This document shows positions 52,335-62,845 of a DNA stretch of 64,000 nt, piece after piece; position 1 is the stretch's first letter, and each line of letters opens with the position of its first letter. Position numbers and translations under genes: made by a program. Below the pieces are notes generated by a model. It had not been told where the DNA came from. It worked only from the letters and a program-made list of their open reading frames with translations, and ran no database searches. Origin of the DNA: Mesorhizobium loti (GTDB lineage: Bacteria > Pseudomonadota > Alphaproteobacteria > Rhizobiales > Rhizobiaceae); NCBI GenBank assembly GCA_002356515.1, contig AP017605.1, positions 6,061,020 to 6,125,019 on the forward strand, written 5' to 3'.

Positions 52335-53066
52335 CTATATCACCTCGACCGTGGTTCCGACATTGACCCGCTCATAGAGGTCGACCACGTCCTCGTTGCG
52401 CATGCGGATACAGCCCGACGACACCGCGCCACCGATCGTCCAGGGCTGGTTGGTGCCGTGGATGCGGTACTCGGTCGTGCCGAGATAGAGCGCGCGCGCG
52501 CCGAGCGGGTTCTCGATACCGCCGGCCAGATAGGTCGGCAGATAACGGCCCTTGGCGGCTTCGCGCTTGATCATCTGCGCCGGCGGACGCCAGTCCGGCC
52601 ACTCGCGCTTGTTGGTGATCTTGTGCGTGCCCGACCATTCGAAGCCGGGCTTGCCGGTGCCGACGCCGTAGCGCCGTGCCTTGCCGTTCTTCTCGACCAG
52701 GAAGAGGAAATTCTGCGTCGTATCGATGACGATCGTCCCCGGCTTCTGCGGGCCGTCATAGGCGACTTCCTGCGGCAGGTAGATCGGGTTGATCTGCGGG
52801 CGCATCACCATGCGTTTGGCCGGTGCCTGCACAGCGGCCGTCTGCACGCGATCGGGTTGCGCCGGTTGCGCGTAGCGCAGGCGCGGCTGCTGGCGGTTCT
52901 GCCGCACGATGCCGGGTGCATTGCCAAGTTGCAGCACCCAGGGGGCGGAAAGGTCGGGGCTCACCATCACCGGCGGCCTGTCGGCATAACGGTCGCCAGC
53001 AACTGCGGGTGTGACGCCGGCAAACACGGCCGCGGCGCCGAGCACGGAAAACAAAACTCTCTTCAT
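52335..53066 (-). CDS. L,D-transpeptidase (YkuD domain), secreted
   Basis: A 243-residue periplasmic enzyme that forms 3-3 peptidoglycan crosslinks or anchors proteins to the wall. The signal peptide is MKRVLFSVLGAAAVFAGVTP followed by AVAG. The YkuD catalytic motif is YRIHGTNQPWTIGGAVSSGC with C219, then IRMRNEDVVDLYERV. A Pro/Gln-rich linker joins the signal and the domain. ATG at 53066 places the signal peptide correctly; a longer frame upstream does not. Confidence 0.92.
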   Translation of the reverse strand: MKRVLFSVLGAAAVFAGVTPAVAGDRYADRPPVMVSPDLSAPWVLQLGNAPGIVRQNRQQPRLRYAQPAQPDRVQTAAVQAPAKRMVMRPQINPIYLPQEVAYDGPQKPGTIVIDTTQNFLFLVEKNGKARRYGVGTGKPGFEWSGTHKITNKREWPDWRPPAQMIKREAAKGRYLPTYLAGGIENPLGARALYLGTTEYRIHGTNQPWTIGGAVSSGCIRMRNEDVVDLYERVNVGTTVEVI

Positions 53067-53281
53067 CGGGAACGCACCTTGATCGTCTTGATAAAACCGG
53101 GTGGAAACGCTCCCCGGTTCAGCGATCATTGGCGCGCAAGCAGCAACCGAAACATGAATCGGAATGCGTAAAATGCGGCTTTGTCAGTAAACCTTTTGGT
53201 GTGGTTACCGCCGGGTTCAGGAATCTGGTAAAGCCACAGTAAATGCAGCGCAAAGGCGCGTTAACGGATGGATTTTTCGCA

Positions 53282-53920
53282 ATGAGCCATGAAAACACCG
53301 GCCTGCTTGCCGGCCCCGACGGTGTCGCGCGCTGCTTCTGGCACGGCAACCTGCCCGACTATCTCCACTACCATGATCATGAATGGGGTCGGCCGGTGGC
53401 CGACGACCGCAGGCTGTTCGAAAAGATCTGCCTTGAAGGCTTCCAGTCGGGCCTGTCATGGCTGACCATCCTGCGCAAGCGCGAGAATTTTCGCGAGGCC
53501 TTCGCCGGCTTCGACTTCGACAAGGTCGCCGCCTTCACCGACAAGGATGTCGAGCGCCTGCTCGGCAATGCCGGCATCATCCGCCATCGCGGCAAGATCG
53601 TCTCGACCATCAACAACGCCAAACGCGCCCGCGAGATGGTCGACGAGTTCGGCTCGCTCGCAGCCTGGTTCTGGAAGTTCGAACCCGGCAAGGAGGAACG
53701 GCCCAAAATTGTCGACCTCGCCCATCTGCGCGCCAACCCGACGACGGCGGTCTCGGTTCGGATTTCGAAGGAATTGAAGAAGCGCGGCTGGAGTTTTGTC
53801 GGTCCGACCACGGTCTATGCCTTCATGCAAGCCATGGGCCTGGTCAACGACCATCTCGAAGGCTGTGTCTGCCGCAAGCAGGTCGAGAAGGAACGCAAGG
53901 CGTTCAAGCGGCCGGCGTAG
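53282..53920 (+). CDS. tag: DNA-3-methyladenine glycosylase I
   Basis: Base-excision repair glycosylase of the Tag family, 212 residues. RCFWHGN supplies the first zinc Cys, YHDHEWGRP the His, and NDHLEGCVC the last His and Cys. FEKICLEGFQSGLSWLTILRKR and SFVGPTTVYAFMQAMG are the conserved helices around the base pocket. ATG at 53282 is preferred to 53243. Confidence 0.94.
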   Translation: MSHENTGLLAGPDGVARCFWHGNLPDYLHYHDHEWGRPVADDRRLFEKICLEGFQSGLSWLTILRKRENFREAFAGFDFDKVAAFTDKDVERLLGNAGIIRHRGKIVSTINNAKRAREMVDEFGSLAAWFWKFEPGKEERPKIVDLAHLRANPTTAVSVRISKELKKRGWSFVGPTTVYAFMQAMGLVNDHLEGCVCRKQVEKERKAFKRPA

Positions 53921-53923
53921 CGT

Positions 53924-54175
53924 TCAGGTGCCGTTGGCGCTGGCCAGGAAAAGGCCGGCGATGATCGCCACTACTGTAGCCACCGTCGGATAGATCACCA
54001 GCAGGCCGGTCACCAATGCGTCGCGCAGGGAAGGTCCCTTGCCGGTGTCGGCCGGTACGTCGAACGGCCCGGCGGCCTGGCCAACCGGTTTCGGCGCATG
54101 GGTGCCGGCCGGGCGCAGGCGCGCAGGCAATTCGCCGGCATCGCTGTTGGCATGGAATTTCACTGCGCTGGTCAT
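53924..54175 (-). CDS. Small single-span membrane protein
   Basis: An 83-residue protein with one C-terminal membrane helix (ALVTGLLVIYPTVATVVAII, continuing AGLFLA) after a polar, proline-rich N-terminus. This looks like a tail-anchored protein. No family is recognised. Convergent with tag (four bases apart) and divergent from hisS. Confidence 0.6.
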   Translation of the reverse strand: MTSAVKFHANSDAGELPARLRPAGTHAPKPVGQAAGPFDVPADTGKGPSLRDALVTGLLVIYPTVATVVAIIAGLFLASANGT

Positions 54176-54425
54176 GTCCCGAACCCCTTCATGTCCTGCG
54201 CTGTATCGGCCGAGATTGTGTCGGCACGATGCCGCGCCCATGGCGGGATTGTTTCATTTTCGGTGCATTTTCGTTTCAAGGAGGTTCGACTCTGTCCATT
54301 TCGGGTCCGGACAGACCTAGGGTGCCACCCTTGCCGCTATCGGCTGCATCGGTTAGGAAACGCGCGCTGTGGGACGCGGTAAATTTACCGAGCCACGAAG
54401 CCACGAAACATCAGGTGCCCAATTC

Positions 54426-55931
54426 ATGGCCGACAAATCGGAAAAGACGAAAGCGCGGCTGCCGCGCGGTTTTGCCGACCGCAGCGCCGAGGACATCCGC
54501 GCCGTCGAGAAGATGATGGCGACGATCCGCTCGGTCTATGAGCTCTACGGTTTCGAACCCGCCGACCAGCCGCTGATCGAATACACCGATGCGCTCGGCA
54601 AATTCCTGCCCGACCAGGACCGGCCGAATGAAGGCGTGTTCTCCTTCCAGGACGATGACGACCAGTGGCTGTCGCTGCGCTATGACCTGACCGCGCCGAC
54701 GGCGCGTTTCGTCGCCGAGAATTACGAGCGCCTGCCAAAGCCCTACCGCAGCTACCGCTCTGGCTGGGTGTTCCGCAACGAGAAGCCCGGCCCCGGCCGC
54801 TTCCGCCAGTTCATGCAGTTCGACGCCGACACGATCGGCACGCCGGGCGTCGCCGCCGACGCCGAAATGGCGATGATGATGGCCGACGTCATGGAAGCCC
54901 TCGGCATCAAACGCGGCGACTACGTCATCCGCGTCAACAACCGCAAGGTGCTGGATGGCGTGCTGGAGGCGATCGCCCTTGGCGGCGAAGAGAATGCCGG
55001 CCGCCGGCTGACCGTGCTGCGCGCCATCGACAAGCTGGACAAGCTCGGGCCGGAAGGGGTGAAGCTGCTGCTCGGCCCTGGCCGCTGGGATGGCGGCAAG
55101 GAAGGCGAAGGCGACTTCGCCAAGGGCGCCGGGCTAAACAACGGGCAAGCCGAGGCGGTTCTGCAGGCAACGGCGAGAAATGCACAAGCCGGCCAGGATT
55201 CAATGGTCAATTCGAACGCAACCTACCAGGAAGGTGTCAGCGAACTCGCGACGATCGAAGCCCTGGTCAGGGCGGCGGGATATGGCGAAGACCGTATCGC
55301 CATGGACCGCTCCGTGGTGCGCGGCCTCGAATACTACACCGGCCCGGTCCTCGAGGCCGAGCTGCTGGCCGAAATCCCCAATGAGGACGGGCAGATCGTG
55401 CGCTTCGGCTCGGTCGGTGGCGGTGGCCGCTACGACGGTCTGGTCTCGCGCTTCCGCGGCGAGCCGGTGCCGGCGACCGGTTTTTCCATTGGCGTCTCCA
55501 GGCTGATGACGGCGCTTAAGAATCTCGGCAAGCTCGACAGCGCCGATGTGATCGCGCCGGTCGTCGTCCTGGTCATGGACAAGGACACCGACAGCCTCGG
55601 CCGCTACCAGAAGATGGTGAGCGAGCTGCGCGCCGCCGGCATCCGTTCCGAAATGTATCTTGGCGGCGCCGGCATGAAGGCGCAGCTGAAATATGCCGAC
55701 CGGCGTGGTTGCCCGGTCGCCATCATCCAGGGCGGCGACGAGCGCGCCAAGGGCGAGCTGCAGATCAAGGACCTGATCGAAGGTGCGCGCATGTCGGCGG
55801 AAATCACCGACAATGCCGAATGGCGCGCCGCCCGCCCGGCGCAGGTGACGGTGGCGGAAGGTGAATTGGTCGCCGAGGTGAAGAAGATTTTGGTGGCGCA
55901 GGCTGCCGATCGCGCAAAGGGTGGCGCTTGA
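54426..55931 (+). CDS. hisS: Histidyl-tRNA synthetase
   Basis: Class II aminoacyl-tRNA synthetase charging tRNA-His, 501 residues. Motif 2 and neighbours: [35 protein letters not shown] and [13 protein letters not shown]. The histidine-binding [15 protein letters not shown] and the motif 3 region [12 protein letters not shown], then [11 protein letters not shown], are clear. The C-terminal anticodon domain begins about [12 protein letters not shown] at 54426 is the family-like start. First of hisS-hisZ-hisG, an arrangement known in alphaproteobacteria. Confidence 0.96.
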   Translation: MADKSEKTKARLPRGFADRSAEDIRAVEKMMATIRSVYELYGFEPADQPLIEYTDALGKFLPDQDRPNEGVFSFQDDDDQWLSLRYDLTAPTARFVAENYERLPKPYRSYRSGWVFRNEKPGPGRFRQFMQFDADTIGTPGVAADAEMAMMMADVMEALGIKRGDYVIRVNNRKVLDGVLEAIALGGEENAGRRLTVLRAIDKLDKLGPEGVKLLLGPGRWDGGKEGEGDFAKGAGLNNGQAEAVLQATARNAQAGQDSMVNSNATYQEGVSELATIEALVRAAGYGEDRIAMDRSVVRGLEYYTGPVLEAELLAEIPNEDGQIVRFGSVGGGGRYDGLVSRFRGEPVPATGFSIGVSRLMTALKNLGKLDSADVIAPVVVLVMDKDTDSLGRYQKMVSELRAAGIRSEMYLGGAGMKAQLKYADRRGCPVAIIQGGDERAKGELQIKDLIEGARMSAEITDNAEWRAARPAQVTVAEGELVAEVKKILVAQAADRAKGGA

Positions 55932-55932
55932 A

Positions 55933-56090
55933 CACCCCCCTCTGGCCTGCCGGCCATCTCCCCCTCAAGGGGGGAGATTGGATGTCGTTTGGGCTTTCGC
56001 CAATCTCCCGCGTTGAAGAAGAGGCGCCGAGCCTCAAGCTGCCGATCTCCCCCCTTGAGGGGGAGATGTCCGGCAGGACAGAGGGGGGTG
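55933..56090. repeat. Long palindromic intergenic repeat between hisS and hisZ
   Basis: The outer arms CACCCCCCTC (55933-55942) and GAGGGGGGTG (56081-56090) are exact inverse complements. Inner arms CATCTCCCCCTCAAGGGGGG and its mirror form a further large hairpin. I recognise the CACCCCCCTCTG/CATCTCCCCC type as common in Mesorhizobium-like genomes. It occupies nearly the whole hisS-hisZ gap, so it must be transcribed and may shape that mRNA. Confidence 0.8.
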
Positions 56091-56109
56091 CCTCGCGCCC
56101 ATCCTATCC

Positions 56110-57231
56110 ATGACCTCCCGCTACCCCGCCATCGCAGCCGACATCACAAACCTCTTCGCCGCGCGCGACACACACGCGGTCGAGGTCGCCGTCCTGCAGC
56201 CGGCGGACCCGTTCCTCGACATGGCCGGCGAGGATCTGCGCCGTCGCATTTTCCTCACCGAAAGCGAGACCGGGCAGACATTGTGCCTGCGGCCGGAATT
56301 CACCATTCCGGTCTGTCTCGACCATATAAGCTCGCAGGCCGGCACGCCGCGGCGCTATTCCTACCTGGGCGAAGTGTTTCGCCAGCGCCGCGAAGGCGGC
56401 AACGAGTTCTTCCAGGCCGGCATCGAGGATCTTGGCGATCGCGACACGGCGGAAGCCGATGCCCGCTCCGTGGCCGACGCGCATGCGCTGCTGTCGCTGG
56501 TACTGCCGGGCCAGGCGCTGACGATCACGCTTGGCGACCAGGGTATCTTCGAGGCGGTGCTGGCCGCGCTTGGCCTGCCGCGCGGCTGGCGCATGCGGCT
56601 GGCCCGTGCCTTCGGCTCGGCGCCGATGCTGCAGGCTGCACTTGCCGATCTCGCCAATCCGCCGCGCAACGGCCAGCTCTCTGGCGAGGTCGCCGCCCTT
56701 GTCCTAGACGGGGATATCGAAGGCCTTTCGGCACACATCGCCGGTGGCATGGAACAGGCCGGCCTGTCGGCATCGGCCGGGCGCTCGCCCACGGACATTG
56801 CACGGCGGCTGATCGAGAAAGCCGAATTGCGCAGCGTGCGGCTGTCGAACGAGGCCTTCGCGGCCCTGAAGAACTTTCTGGCGATCGACGTGCCGCTCGA
56901 TGGCGCGGCTGAGGCGCTGGAAAGCTTTGCCGCCGGTGCCGGGCTGTTGCTGGGTGCCGCGCTGGAGAAATTCGCCGCCCGTGCCAAGGCGATCGAGGCG
57001 CATGGCTTGCCGGCCGGGAAAATCCGCTACGACGCCGCCTTCGGCCGTCCGCTCGACTATTACACCGGTGTGGTCTTCGAAATCGCGGCGCAAGGCGGCG
57101 AGCGTCCCCTGGCCGGCGGCGGCCGCTACGACCGGCTGCTGACGCTGCTTGGCGCCAAGACAGCCATCCCTGGCGTCGGCTTTTCCGTCTGGCTCGACCG
57201 CATCGAGGCGTTGCGGGAGACGGCATCATGA
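56110..57231 (+). CDS. hisZ: ATP phosphoribosyltransferase regulatory subunit
   Basis: HisRS-like paralogue of 373 residues that pairs with short-form HisG to make active, histidine-regulated ATP phosphoribosyltransferase. [49 protein letters not shown] and [11 protein letters not shown] follow the synthetase core, and [14 protein letters not shown] plus [13 protein letters not shown] the motif 3 region. The anticodon-binding domain is absent, as expected for HisZ. It overlaps hisG by four bases. Confidence 0.93.
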   Translation: MTSRYPAIAADITNLFAARDTHAVEVAVLQPADPFLDMAGEDLRRRIFLTESETGQTLCLRPEFTIPVCLDHISSQAGTPRRYSYLGEVFRQRREGGNEFFQAGIEDLGDRDTAEADARSVADAHALLSLVLPGQALTITLGDQGIFEAVLAALGLPRGWRMRLARAFGSAPMLQAALADLANPPRNGQLSGEVAALVLDGDIEGLSAHIAGGMEQAGLSASAGRSPTDIARRLIEKAELRSVRLSNEAFAALKNFLAIDVPLDGAAEALESFAAGAGLLLGAALEKFAARAKAIEAHGLPAGKIRYDAAFGRPLDYYTGVVFEIAAQGGERPLAGGGRYDRLLTLLGAKTAIPGVGFSVWLDRIEALRETAS

Positions 57232-57926
57232 TCACGTTGGCGATCCCATCGAAAGGCCGGCTCAAGGAGCAGGCGCTGGAGGTGCTGGCCAAGGCCGGCC
57301 TCGCCATCAGCCTGCCCGGCGACGAGCGCAAATATCACGCCCGCGTCGAGGGCCTGGACAATGTCGAGGTCGCCTTCCTGTCGGCTTCCGAAATATCGGG
57401 CGAGATCGGCCAGGGCGCGGTTGATCTCGGCATCACCGGCGAGGATTTGGTGCGCGAAAACCTCGCCGACTGGGAAGCCCGCGCCGAGATCGTTGCCCGT
57501 CTCGGCTTCGGCCATGCCGATGTCGTGGTGGCGGTGCCCGAGATCTGGCTCGATGTCGACACCATGGCCGATCTCGACGACGTCGCGGCCGATTTCCGCC
57601 AGCGCCATGGACGGCGGCTGCGCATCGCCACCAAATACTGGCGGCTGACGCAGCAATTCTTTTCGCAGAAGCACGGTATCCAGGTCTATCGCATCGTCGA
57701 GAGCCTGGGTGCCACGGAAGGCGCGCCGGCGGCTGGACTTGCCGATGTCATCGTCGACATCACCACCACCGGCTCGACCCTGCGCGCCAACCACCTCAAG
57801 GTGCTGGGCGACGGTGTGGTGCTGAAGTCGCAGGCCTGTCTGGTGGCGTCGAAGAAGGCGCGTGCGGCAGCAGATGAGGCGCTGCTGCGCGACATCGCTG
57901 CGAAGATGGCAGCGGCGGTCGGATAG
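57228..57926 (+). CDS. hisG: ATP phosphoribosyltransferase catalytic subunit (short form)
   Basis: First enzyme of histidine biosynthesis. At 232 residues it is the short form, which needs His[47 protein letters not shown] and [15 protein letters not shown] are family motifs; the last is the PRPP-binding loop. Coupled to hisZ by ATGA. Confidence 0.95.
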   Translation: MITLAIPSKGRLKEQALEVLAKAGLAISLPGDERKYHARVEGLDNVEVAFLSASEISGEIGQGAVDLGITGEDLVRENLADWEARAEIVARLGFGHADVVVAVPEIWLDVDTMADLDDVAADFRQRHGRRLRIATKYWRLTQQFFSQKHGIQVYRIVESLGATEGAPAAGLADVIVDITTTGSTLRANHLKVLGDGVVLKSQACLVASKKARAAADEALLRDIAAKMAAAVG

Positions 57927-58028
57927 CGATCCCGCCCTCCAGCGGCACAGAACTCTCAGTACCATCGATAGGATTTCCACTGCCCCGCCGGGCTGATAGA
58001 CTCGATGCGGCCTGGGGAGGAGACAGCG

Positions 58029-59801
58029 ATGCCGGTTAATCTCGACGAGCTGAAGAACGCCACCAATCTGCGCGGCCGCGGCGCGCGCGCCGGCAGCGTC
58101 TTTATCGCGCCCGTCGATGGCAGGGCGCATGTCTCGGGCGAGCGCAAGGTGCCGTTGCTCGACAAGACCATTCCGGCGCTTTTCTCCGACACCGCCAGCA
58201 AATACGCCACGCAGGATGCCGCCGTTTTCGTCGGCCAGGACAAGCGCTTCACCTGGAGCGAGCTGTCGGACACGGTGGATGCGCTGGCCGCGGGCTTCCT
58301 GGCGCTCGGTCTCGAAAAGGGCGACCGTGTCGGCATCTGGTCGCCCAACCGCTGGGAATGGCTGGTGACGCAGTTCGCCACCGCCCGCATCGGCCTGATC
58401 CTGGTCAACATCAACCCGGCCTACCGGCTGACCGAACTCGAATATGCGCTGAACAAGGTCGGCTGCAAGGCATTGGTCACGGCCGCCAGTTTCAAGACTT
58501 CCAACTATCTCGGCATGATCGAGACACTCGCGCCGGAGATCGCCAAGGCCACGCCGGGCAAGCTGAAGGCGCAAAAATTGCCGGCGCTGAAAATCGTCAT
58601 CCGCATGGGCGAGGACAATTCGCCAGGCATGTTCAATTTCGCCGACGTGCTGGCCATGGCCGGCCGCGACGAGCATGACAGCCTCGACCGAATTTCCGAG
58701 GGGCTGAAGCCGAACGACGCCATCAACATCCAGTTCACCTCGGGCACGACGGGCGCACCCAAGGGCGCGACGCTGACGCACCACAACATCGTCAACAACG
58801 GCAATTTCGTCACCTCGGCGATCAAGCTCACCGTTGACGACCGGCTCTGCATCCCGGTGCCGCTCTATCATTGCTTCGGCATGTCGATGGGCACGATGGG
58901 TTGCGTCACCAAGGGCGCGACCATGGTGTTTCCGGGCGAGGGCTTCGACCCCGGCGCGACGCTGACGGCCGTGGCGCAGGAGCGCTGCACCGGCCTCTAT
59001 GGCGTGCCGACCATGTTCGTCGGCATGCTCGACCATGCGGATTTCGCAAGCTTCGATCTCTCCAGCCTGCGCACCGGCATTATGGCCGGCTCGCCATGCC
59101 CAATCGAGGTGATGAAGAAGGTGGTGTCGCTGATGCATATGTCCGAGGTGACCATCGCCTATGGCATGACCGAGACCAGCCCGGTGTCCTTCCAGAGCGG
59201 CGTCGACGACCCGCTGGAAAAACGCGTCTCGACGGTCGGCCGCATCCATCCTCATGTCGAGGTCAAGGCCATCGATGCCGATGGCGCCACCGTTGCGGTC
59301 GGCGCGCCGGGCGAACTCTGCACGCGCGGCTATTCGGTGATGAAAGGCTATTGGGACGACGCCGAAAAGACCCGCGAGGCGATCGACGCCGACGGCTGGA
59401 TGCACACCGGCGACCTCGCGACAATCGACGCCGAGGGCTATTGCAACATCGTCGGCCGGGTCAAGGACATGGTCATCCGCGGCGGCGAGAACGTCTATCC
59501 CAGGGAGGTCGAGGAATTCCTCTACCGCCATCCCAAGGTCAGGGAAGTGCAGGTGTTCGGCATTCCCGACCAAAAGTATGGCGAGGAACTGTGCGCCTGG
59601 ATCGTGCTCAAGCCCGGACAGATCGCCACCGAACAGGAAATCAGAAACTTCTGCGCGGGCCAGATCGCCCACTACAAGATCCCCCGCCACATCCGCTTCC
59701 GCACCGAATTGCCGATGACGGTGACCGGCAAGCCGCAGAAGTTCCTGATGCGCCAGGCGATGGTCGAGGAACTGGGGCTGGTGACGCAGAAGACCGCGTG
59801 A
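58029..59801 (+). CDS. Acyl-CoA synthetase (AMP-binding, ACSF2-like)
   Basis: A 590-residue adenylate-forming enzyme activating a medium or branched carboxylic acid to its CoA thioester. AMP-binding motif [40 protein letters not shown] and [12 protein letters not shown] are shared with the ACSF2 group; [48 protein letters not shown] and [10 protein letters not shown] (catalytic Lys) complete it. Single gene; substrate not determined by the sequence. Confidence 0.92.
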   Translation: MPVNLDELKNATNLRGRGARAGSVFIAPVDGRAHVSGERKVPLLDKTIPALFSDTASKYATQDAAVFVGQDKRFTWSELSDTVDALAAGFLALGLEKGDRVGIWSPNRWEWLVTQFATARIGLILVNINPAYRLTELEYALNKVGCKALVTAASFKTSNYLGMIETLAPEIAKATPGKLKAQKLPALKIVIRMGEDNSPGMFNFADVLAMAGRDEHDSLDRISEGLKPNDAINIQFTSGTTGAPKGATLTHHNIVNNGNFVTSAIKLTVDDRLCIPVPLYHCFGMSMGTMGCVTKGATMVFPGEGFDPGATLTAVAQERCTGLYGVPTMFVGMLDHADFASFDLSSLRTGIMAGSPCPIEVMKKVVSLMHMSEVTIAYGMTETSPVSFQSGVDDPLEKRVSTVGRIHPHVEVKAIDADGATVAVGAPGELCTRGYSVMKGYWDDAEKTREAIDADGWMHTGDLATIDAEGYCNIVGRVKDMVIRGGENVYPREVEEFLYRHPKVREVQVFGIPDQKYGEELCAWIVLKPGQIATEQEIRNFCAGQIAHYKIPRHIRFRTELPMTVTGKPQKFLMRQAMVEELGLVTQKTA

Positions 59802-59865
59802 AAAACGCTTCGATCTGTCGGTGCGTGAATGCAGCCAAGGTTCGCAGAAGCGCACAGGGGCTTGA

Positions 59866-60969
59866 ATGACTGGTTTCGGACGATCGGCGATTTCCTACGC
59901 GATGCCCCTCGCTGCGCTGGCGATGGCTGTCGCGGTCAGAGCCAGCGGGTTGTCGGTGGACCAGGGGTCGCTGAACGCCAGGATCCTTGTCGGCGCGCTG
60001 TCGTGTGCGATCATGTTCGTCACCATTTTCGTGGTGCTCGACCACGCCGAGGCGGTAGCGCGGCGGGTCGGGGAGCCGTACGGCACGCTGGTGCTGACGT
60101 TTGCCGTCACGGCAATCGAAGTGTCGATCATTGTTTCCATGATGCTGCATGGAGAGAACAACCCGACGCTGGCACGGGAGTCCGTCTTCTCGACGGTGAT
60201 GATCACATCAACCGGCGTTGTCGGCATGTGTCTCGCGCTTGGCGGCTGGCGTCATCGCAAGCAGGCCATCGTGCGGCAAGGGACCAGTGCCTATCTGGCG
60301 GTTCTGATCGCGCTGACCGTCATGACGCTTATTCTGCCGACCTACACCCAGACCACGGATCCCGGCACGTTTTCGGCAGCCCAACTTGGTTTCGTCAGCG
60401 TCCTTTCAGTGCTGCTCTATGCAAGCTTCGTGTTCGCGCAGACCGTCCGGCACCGGGAAGACTTCATCCAGAGACAACCACACGACGTTTCGGTGCGCGC
60501 TGCCCCTCACGAGAACATCTCTGCCAGCGCTCTGCTGCTGATGGCCGGCCTGATCGGAATTGTCATGCTCGCCGAACAGGTCGCGGCAAGTGTCGAAGAT
60601 ACGCTCGTTGCCTACCAGGTGACCCAGGCTGACAGCATTGTGGGGGCAATGATCGCGGGGCTGGTGTTGATGCCGGAGGCCATTTCGGCGGTGCGCGCTT
60701 CACTCAACAACGAGCTGCAGCGCGGCTTGAATGTCGCGATGGGTTCGGCTTGCGCCACGATCGGGCTGACCATACCGGGAGTCGCAGCCGCCAGCCTGCT
60801 CACGGGGAGAGGACTGACCCTGGGGCTGCCGGCTACTGATGCGGTCCTTTTGGTCCTGGCGCTTTTCATATGCAATGTAAGCTTCAGCACTGAAAGAACG
60901 ACGTTCTTGACCGGAATGGTCCATCTTGTCGTATTTTTTACTTATCTATTTCTGATATTTATACCATGA
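59866..60969 (+). CDS. Calcium/sodium:proton antiporter (ChaA-like, CaCA superfamily)
   Basis: Inner-membrane cation/proton exchanger of 367 residues with about eleven hydrophobic segments in two repeats. The first repeat has EPYGTLVLTFAVTAIEVSII, the second GLVLMPEAISAVRASLNNEL and LNVAMGSACATIGLTIP; the acidic residues in these segments (the E of AIEVS and of MPEAIS) are the ion-binding sites of the family. FSTERTTFLTGMVHLVVFF closes the protein. It starts shortly after the acyl-CoA synthetase and may be independent. Confidence 0.9.
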   Translation: MTGFGRSAISYAMPLAALAMAVAVRASGLSVDQGSLNARILVGALSCAIMFVTIFVVLDHAEAVARRVGEPYGTLVLTFAVTAIEVSIIVSMMLHGENNPTLARESVFSTVMITSTGVVGMCLALGGWRHRKQAIVRQGTSAYLAVLIALTVMTLILPTYTQTTDPGTFSAAQLGFVSVLSVLLYASFVFAQTVRHREDFIQRQPHDVSVRAAPHENISASALLLMAGLIGIVMLAEQVAASVEDTLVAYQVTQADSIVGAMIAGLVLMPEAISAVRASLNNELQRGLNVAMGSACATIGLTIPGVAAASLLTGRGLTLGLPATDAVLLVLALFICNVSFSTERTTFLTGMVHLVVFFTYLFLIFIP

Positions 60970-61017
60970 AAGCTGCGGTAGAAGCGAAGCGCCAAGGCTC
61001 CAACATCCTTCGCTATC

Positions 61018-61926
61018 TCAGACCCCAGATTTGAGGTGGTCGATGAAGGCGCGCAGCTTCGGCAGGATCTGGCGCTTGCCGGGATGATAGAGGAAGACGC
61101 CCGGCGTCGTCGCGGCGATGGTGTCCAGCACGGGCTCGAGTTTTCCCTGGGCAATCGGACCTTCGGCGACAGGTCGAGGGATCTGCGCCAGCCCAATCCC
61201 ACGCATCGCGGCTCCGAGCAATGTCGGATAGTCATGCGCGATCAGCGGGCCTGAAACGATGGCCTCGATCGCCTCGTTTCCGTCGACGAATGTCCAGGGT
61301 GCGATGGCGCCGTTCGAACGGCGCAAGCGCAGGCAGGCGTGGTGGCGCAAGTCGTCGACACGTTCTGGGCGCCCATGGCGCTCGAAATAGTCGGGGCTGC
61401 CGACGACCACGAACGAGAATGACGGTGTCAGCCGGACCGCGACCATGTCGGTCGCAATGAACTGGCCGAGGCGAATGCCGGCATCGAACCCGCCGGTCGC
61501 CAGATCGACCATCTCGTCGCTCGCCGCGATCTCCAGTTCGACTTCGGGATAGGCCTGGCAGAAAGACGCGATCACCGGCTCCAGGATCAACGGCACGACG
61601 GCGCGCGGCACCGACAGGCGCAGCAAGCCGGTCGGCCGCCGGCCGACATCCCGCGCGGCCTCGCCGGCGGCGACGATCTCCTCGAAGGCAGGGCCGGCAC
61701 GGTCGAGGAAGCGCTGACCGGCCTCGGTCAGGCCGACGCTGCGTGTCGTGCGGACAAACAACGCCGCACCGATGCGGGCTTCCAGCGCGCGCACCGCCTG
61801 GCTTACGGCCGAAGGCGTCACGCCGAGATCGGCAGCGGCGCGGCGGAAGTTGCGGCGCCTGGCGACCGCCAGGAACACCTCGACGCCCTCAAGCGCCCCA
61901 TGCCGGATTGTGTAGTTCTGCTTCAT
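61018..61926 (-). CDS. LysR family transcriptional regulator
   Basis: A 302-residue LysR protein of the common CrgA-like group: GVEVFLAVARRRNFRRAAAD, LGVTPSAVSQAVRALEARIG, then DVGRRPTGLLRLSVPRAVVP and the effector domain with ETHR-like GGFDAGIRLGQFIATDMVAV. It is divergent from the methyltransferase gene with a 75-base gap, so it most likely regulates that gene. Confidence 0.9.
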   Translation of the reverse strand: MKQNYTIRHGALEGVEVFLAVARRRNFRRAAADLGVTPSAVSQAVRALEARIGAALFVRTTRSVGLTEAGQRFLDRAGPAFEEIVAAGEAARDVGRRPTGLLRLSVPRAVVPLILEPVIASFCQAYPEVELEIAASDEMVDLATGGFDAGIRLGQFIATDMVAVRLTPSFSFVVVGSPDYFERHGRPERVDDLRHHACLRLRRSNGAIAPWTFVDGNEAIEAIVSGPLIAHDYPTLLGAAMRGIGLAQIPRPVAEGPIAQGKLEPVLDTIAATTPGVFLYHPGKRQILPKLRAFIDHLKSGV

Positions 61927-62001
61927 GGCCTGTTTCTATTATAGCGGATAGTTGAACTAAGGAAGCGGGTTTAAGTAAGGGGTGAACCTTGGAGACCTGC
62001 T

Positions 62002-62832
62002 ATGACCGATGGACTTGATGGGGTGCGCGACCATTACCGCGCGACCGGCCTGACTGAACGGCTGAAGACCGCACTGGCTGCCTTCGGCCCGGAGGATCGG
62101 CTTCTCACCCCGCAGCAATTGGGTACCCTCGACCAGTTTCACACCCGTGGGCTTGCGGCGACCGCTGAGCTTGCCCAATTGGCTGACATCACCGCCGGCA
62201 TGTCGGTTCTGGATGTCGGCTCGGGCATCGGCGGGCCGGCGCGCTTTCTGGCTGCGACCTATGGCTGCAGGGTTGCCGGCGTGGACCTCAGCGAGCCTTT
62301 CGTGGATGCCGCGCGCTATCTGACCGAGCGCACGAGGCAGGGCGGACAATTGTCGTTCCAGACCGCCAGCGCCCTGGAGCTTCCGTTCGATGACGGCCGT
62401 TTCGACATCGCGCTGCTGCAGCATGTGGCGATGAACATCTTCGACCGGGGGCAGCTCTATCGCGAGATTCGGCGCATGCTGAAATCAGGCGGCAAGTTTG
62501 CCACCTTCGACGTCGTGTTGGGCAGCGGCCAGCCGCTCTATCCGCTTCCCTGGGCGCGAACGCCGGCAACAAGCTTCCTCCTGACAGCCGACGCGACGCG
62601 TGAGGCGATCGAACCGGCCGGCTTCCGCATGCTGGCATGGCAAGACGACACCGAGATCGCCAAGGCCTGGTTCGCGCAGTTGCGGGCGTTGGGTCCGCCG
62701 CCTTCGCCAAATCTCGGCGTGGTGATGGGGCCGGACTTCGCCGAGCTTGCAGCCAATCTGGGGCGAAATCTCATGGAAGGCCGGCTCGGCATCCTGACCG
62801 CGGTGTTCGAGGCCGCGTCGACCCACAGCTGA
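62002..62832 (+). CDS. Class I SAM-dependent methyltransferase
   Basis: A 276-residue methyltransferase of the UbiE/sarcosine-dimethylglycine methyltransferase-like group. Motif I reads MSVLDVGSGIGGPARFLA, motif II VAGVDLSEPFVDAARYL, and FDIALLQHVAMNIFDR and LKSGGKFATFDVVLG are motifs III and IV. Pattern and length suit a small-molecule or quinone methyltransferase. Under probable control of the divergent LysR protein; followed by a membrane-protein gene after 13 bases. Confidence 0.88.
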   Translation: MTDGLDGVRDHYRATGLTERLKTALAAFGPEDRLLTPQQLGTLDQFHTRGLAATAELAQLADITAGMSVLDVGSGIGGPARFLAATYGCRVAGVDLSEPFVDAARYLTERTRQGGQLSFQTASALELPFDDGRFDIALLQHVAMNIFDRGQLYREIRRMLKSGGKFATFDVVLGSGQPLYPLPWARTPATSFLLTADATREAIEPAGFRMLAWQDDTEIAKAWFAQLRALGPPPSPNLGVVMGPDFAELAANLGRNLMEGRLGILTAVFEAASTHS

Positions 62833-62845
62833 CAGGAGACCAGAA

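Noticed and set aside
57126..59855. A 909-codon open frame on the minus strand
   Set aside because: It lies opposite hisZ, hisG and the acyl-CoA synthetase, has no family features and shows the skewed composition of a GC-rich antisense shadow.
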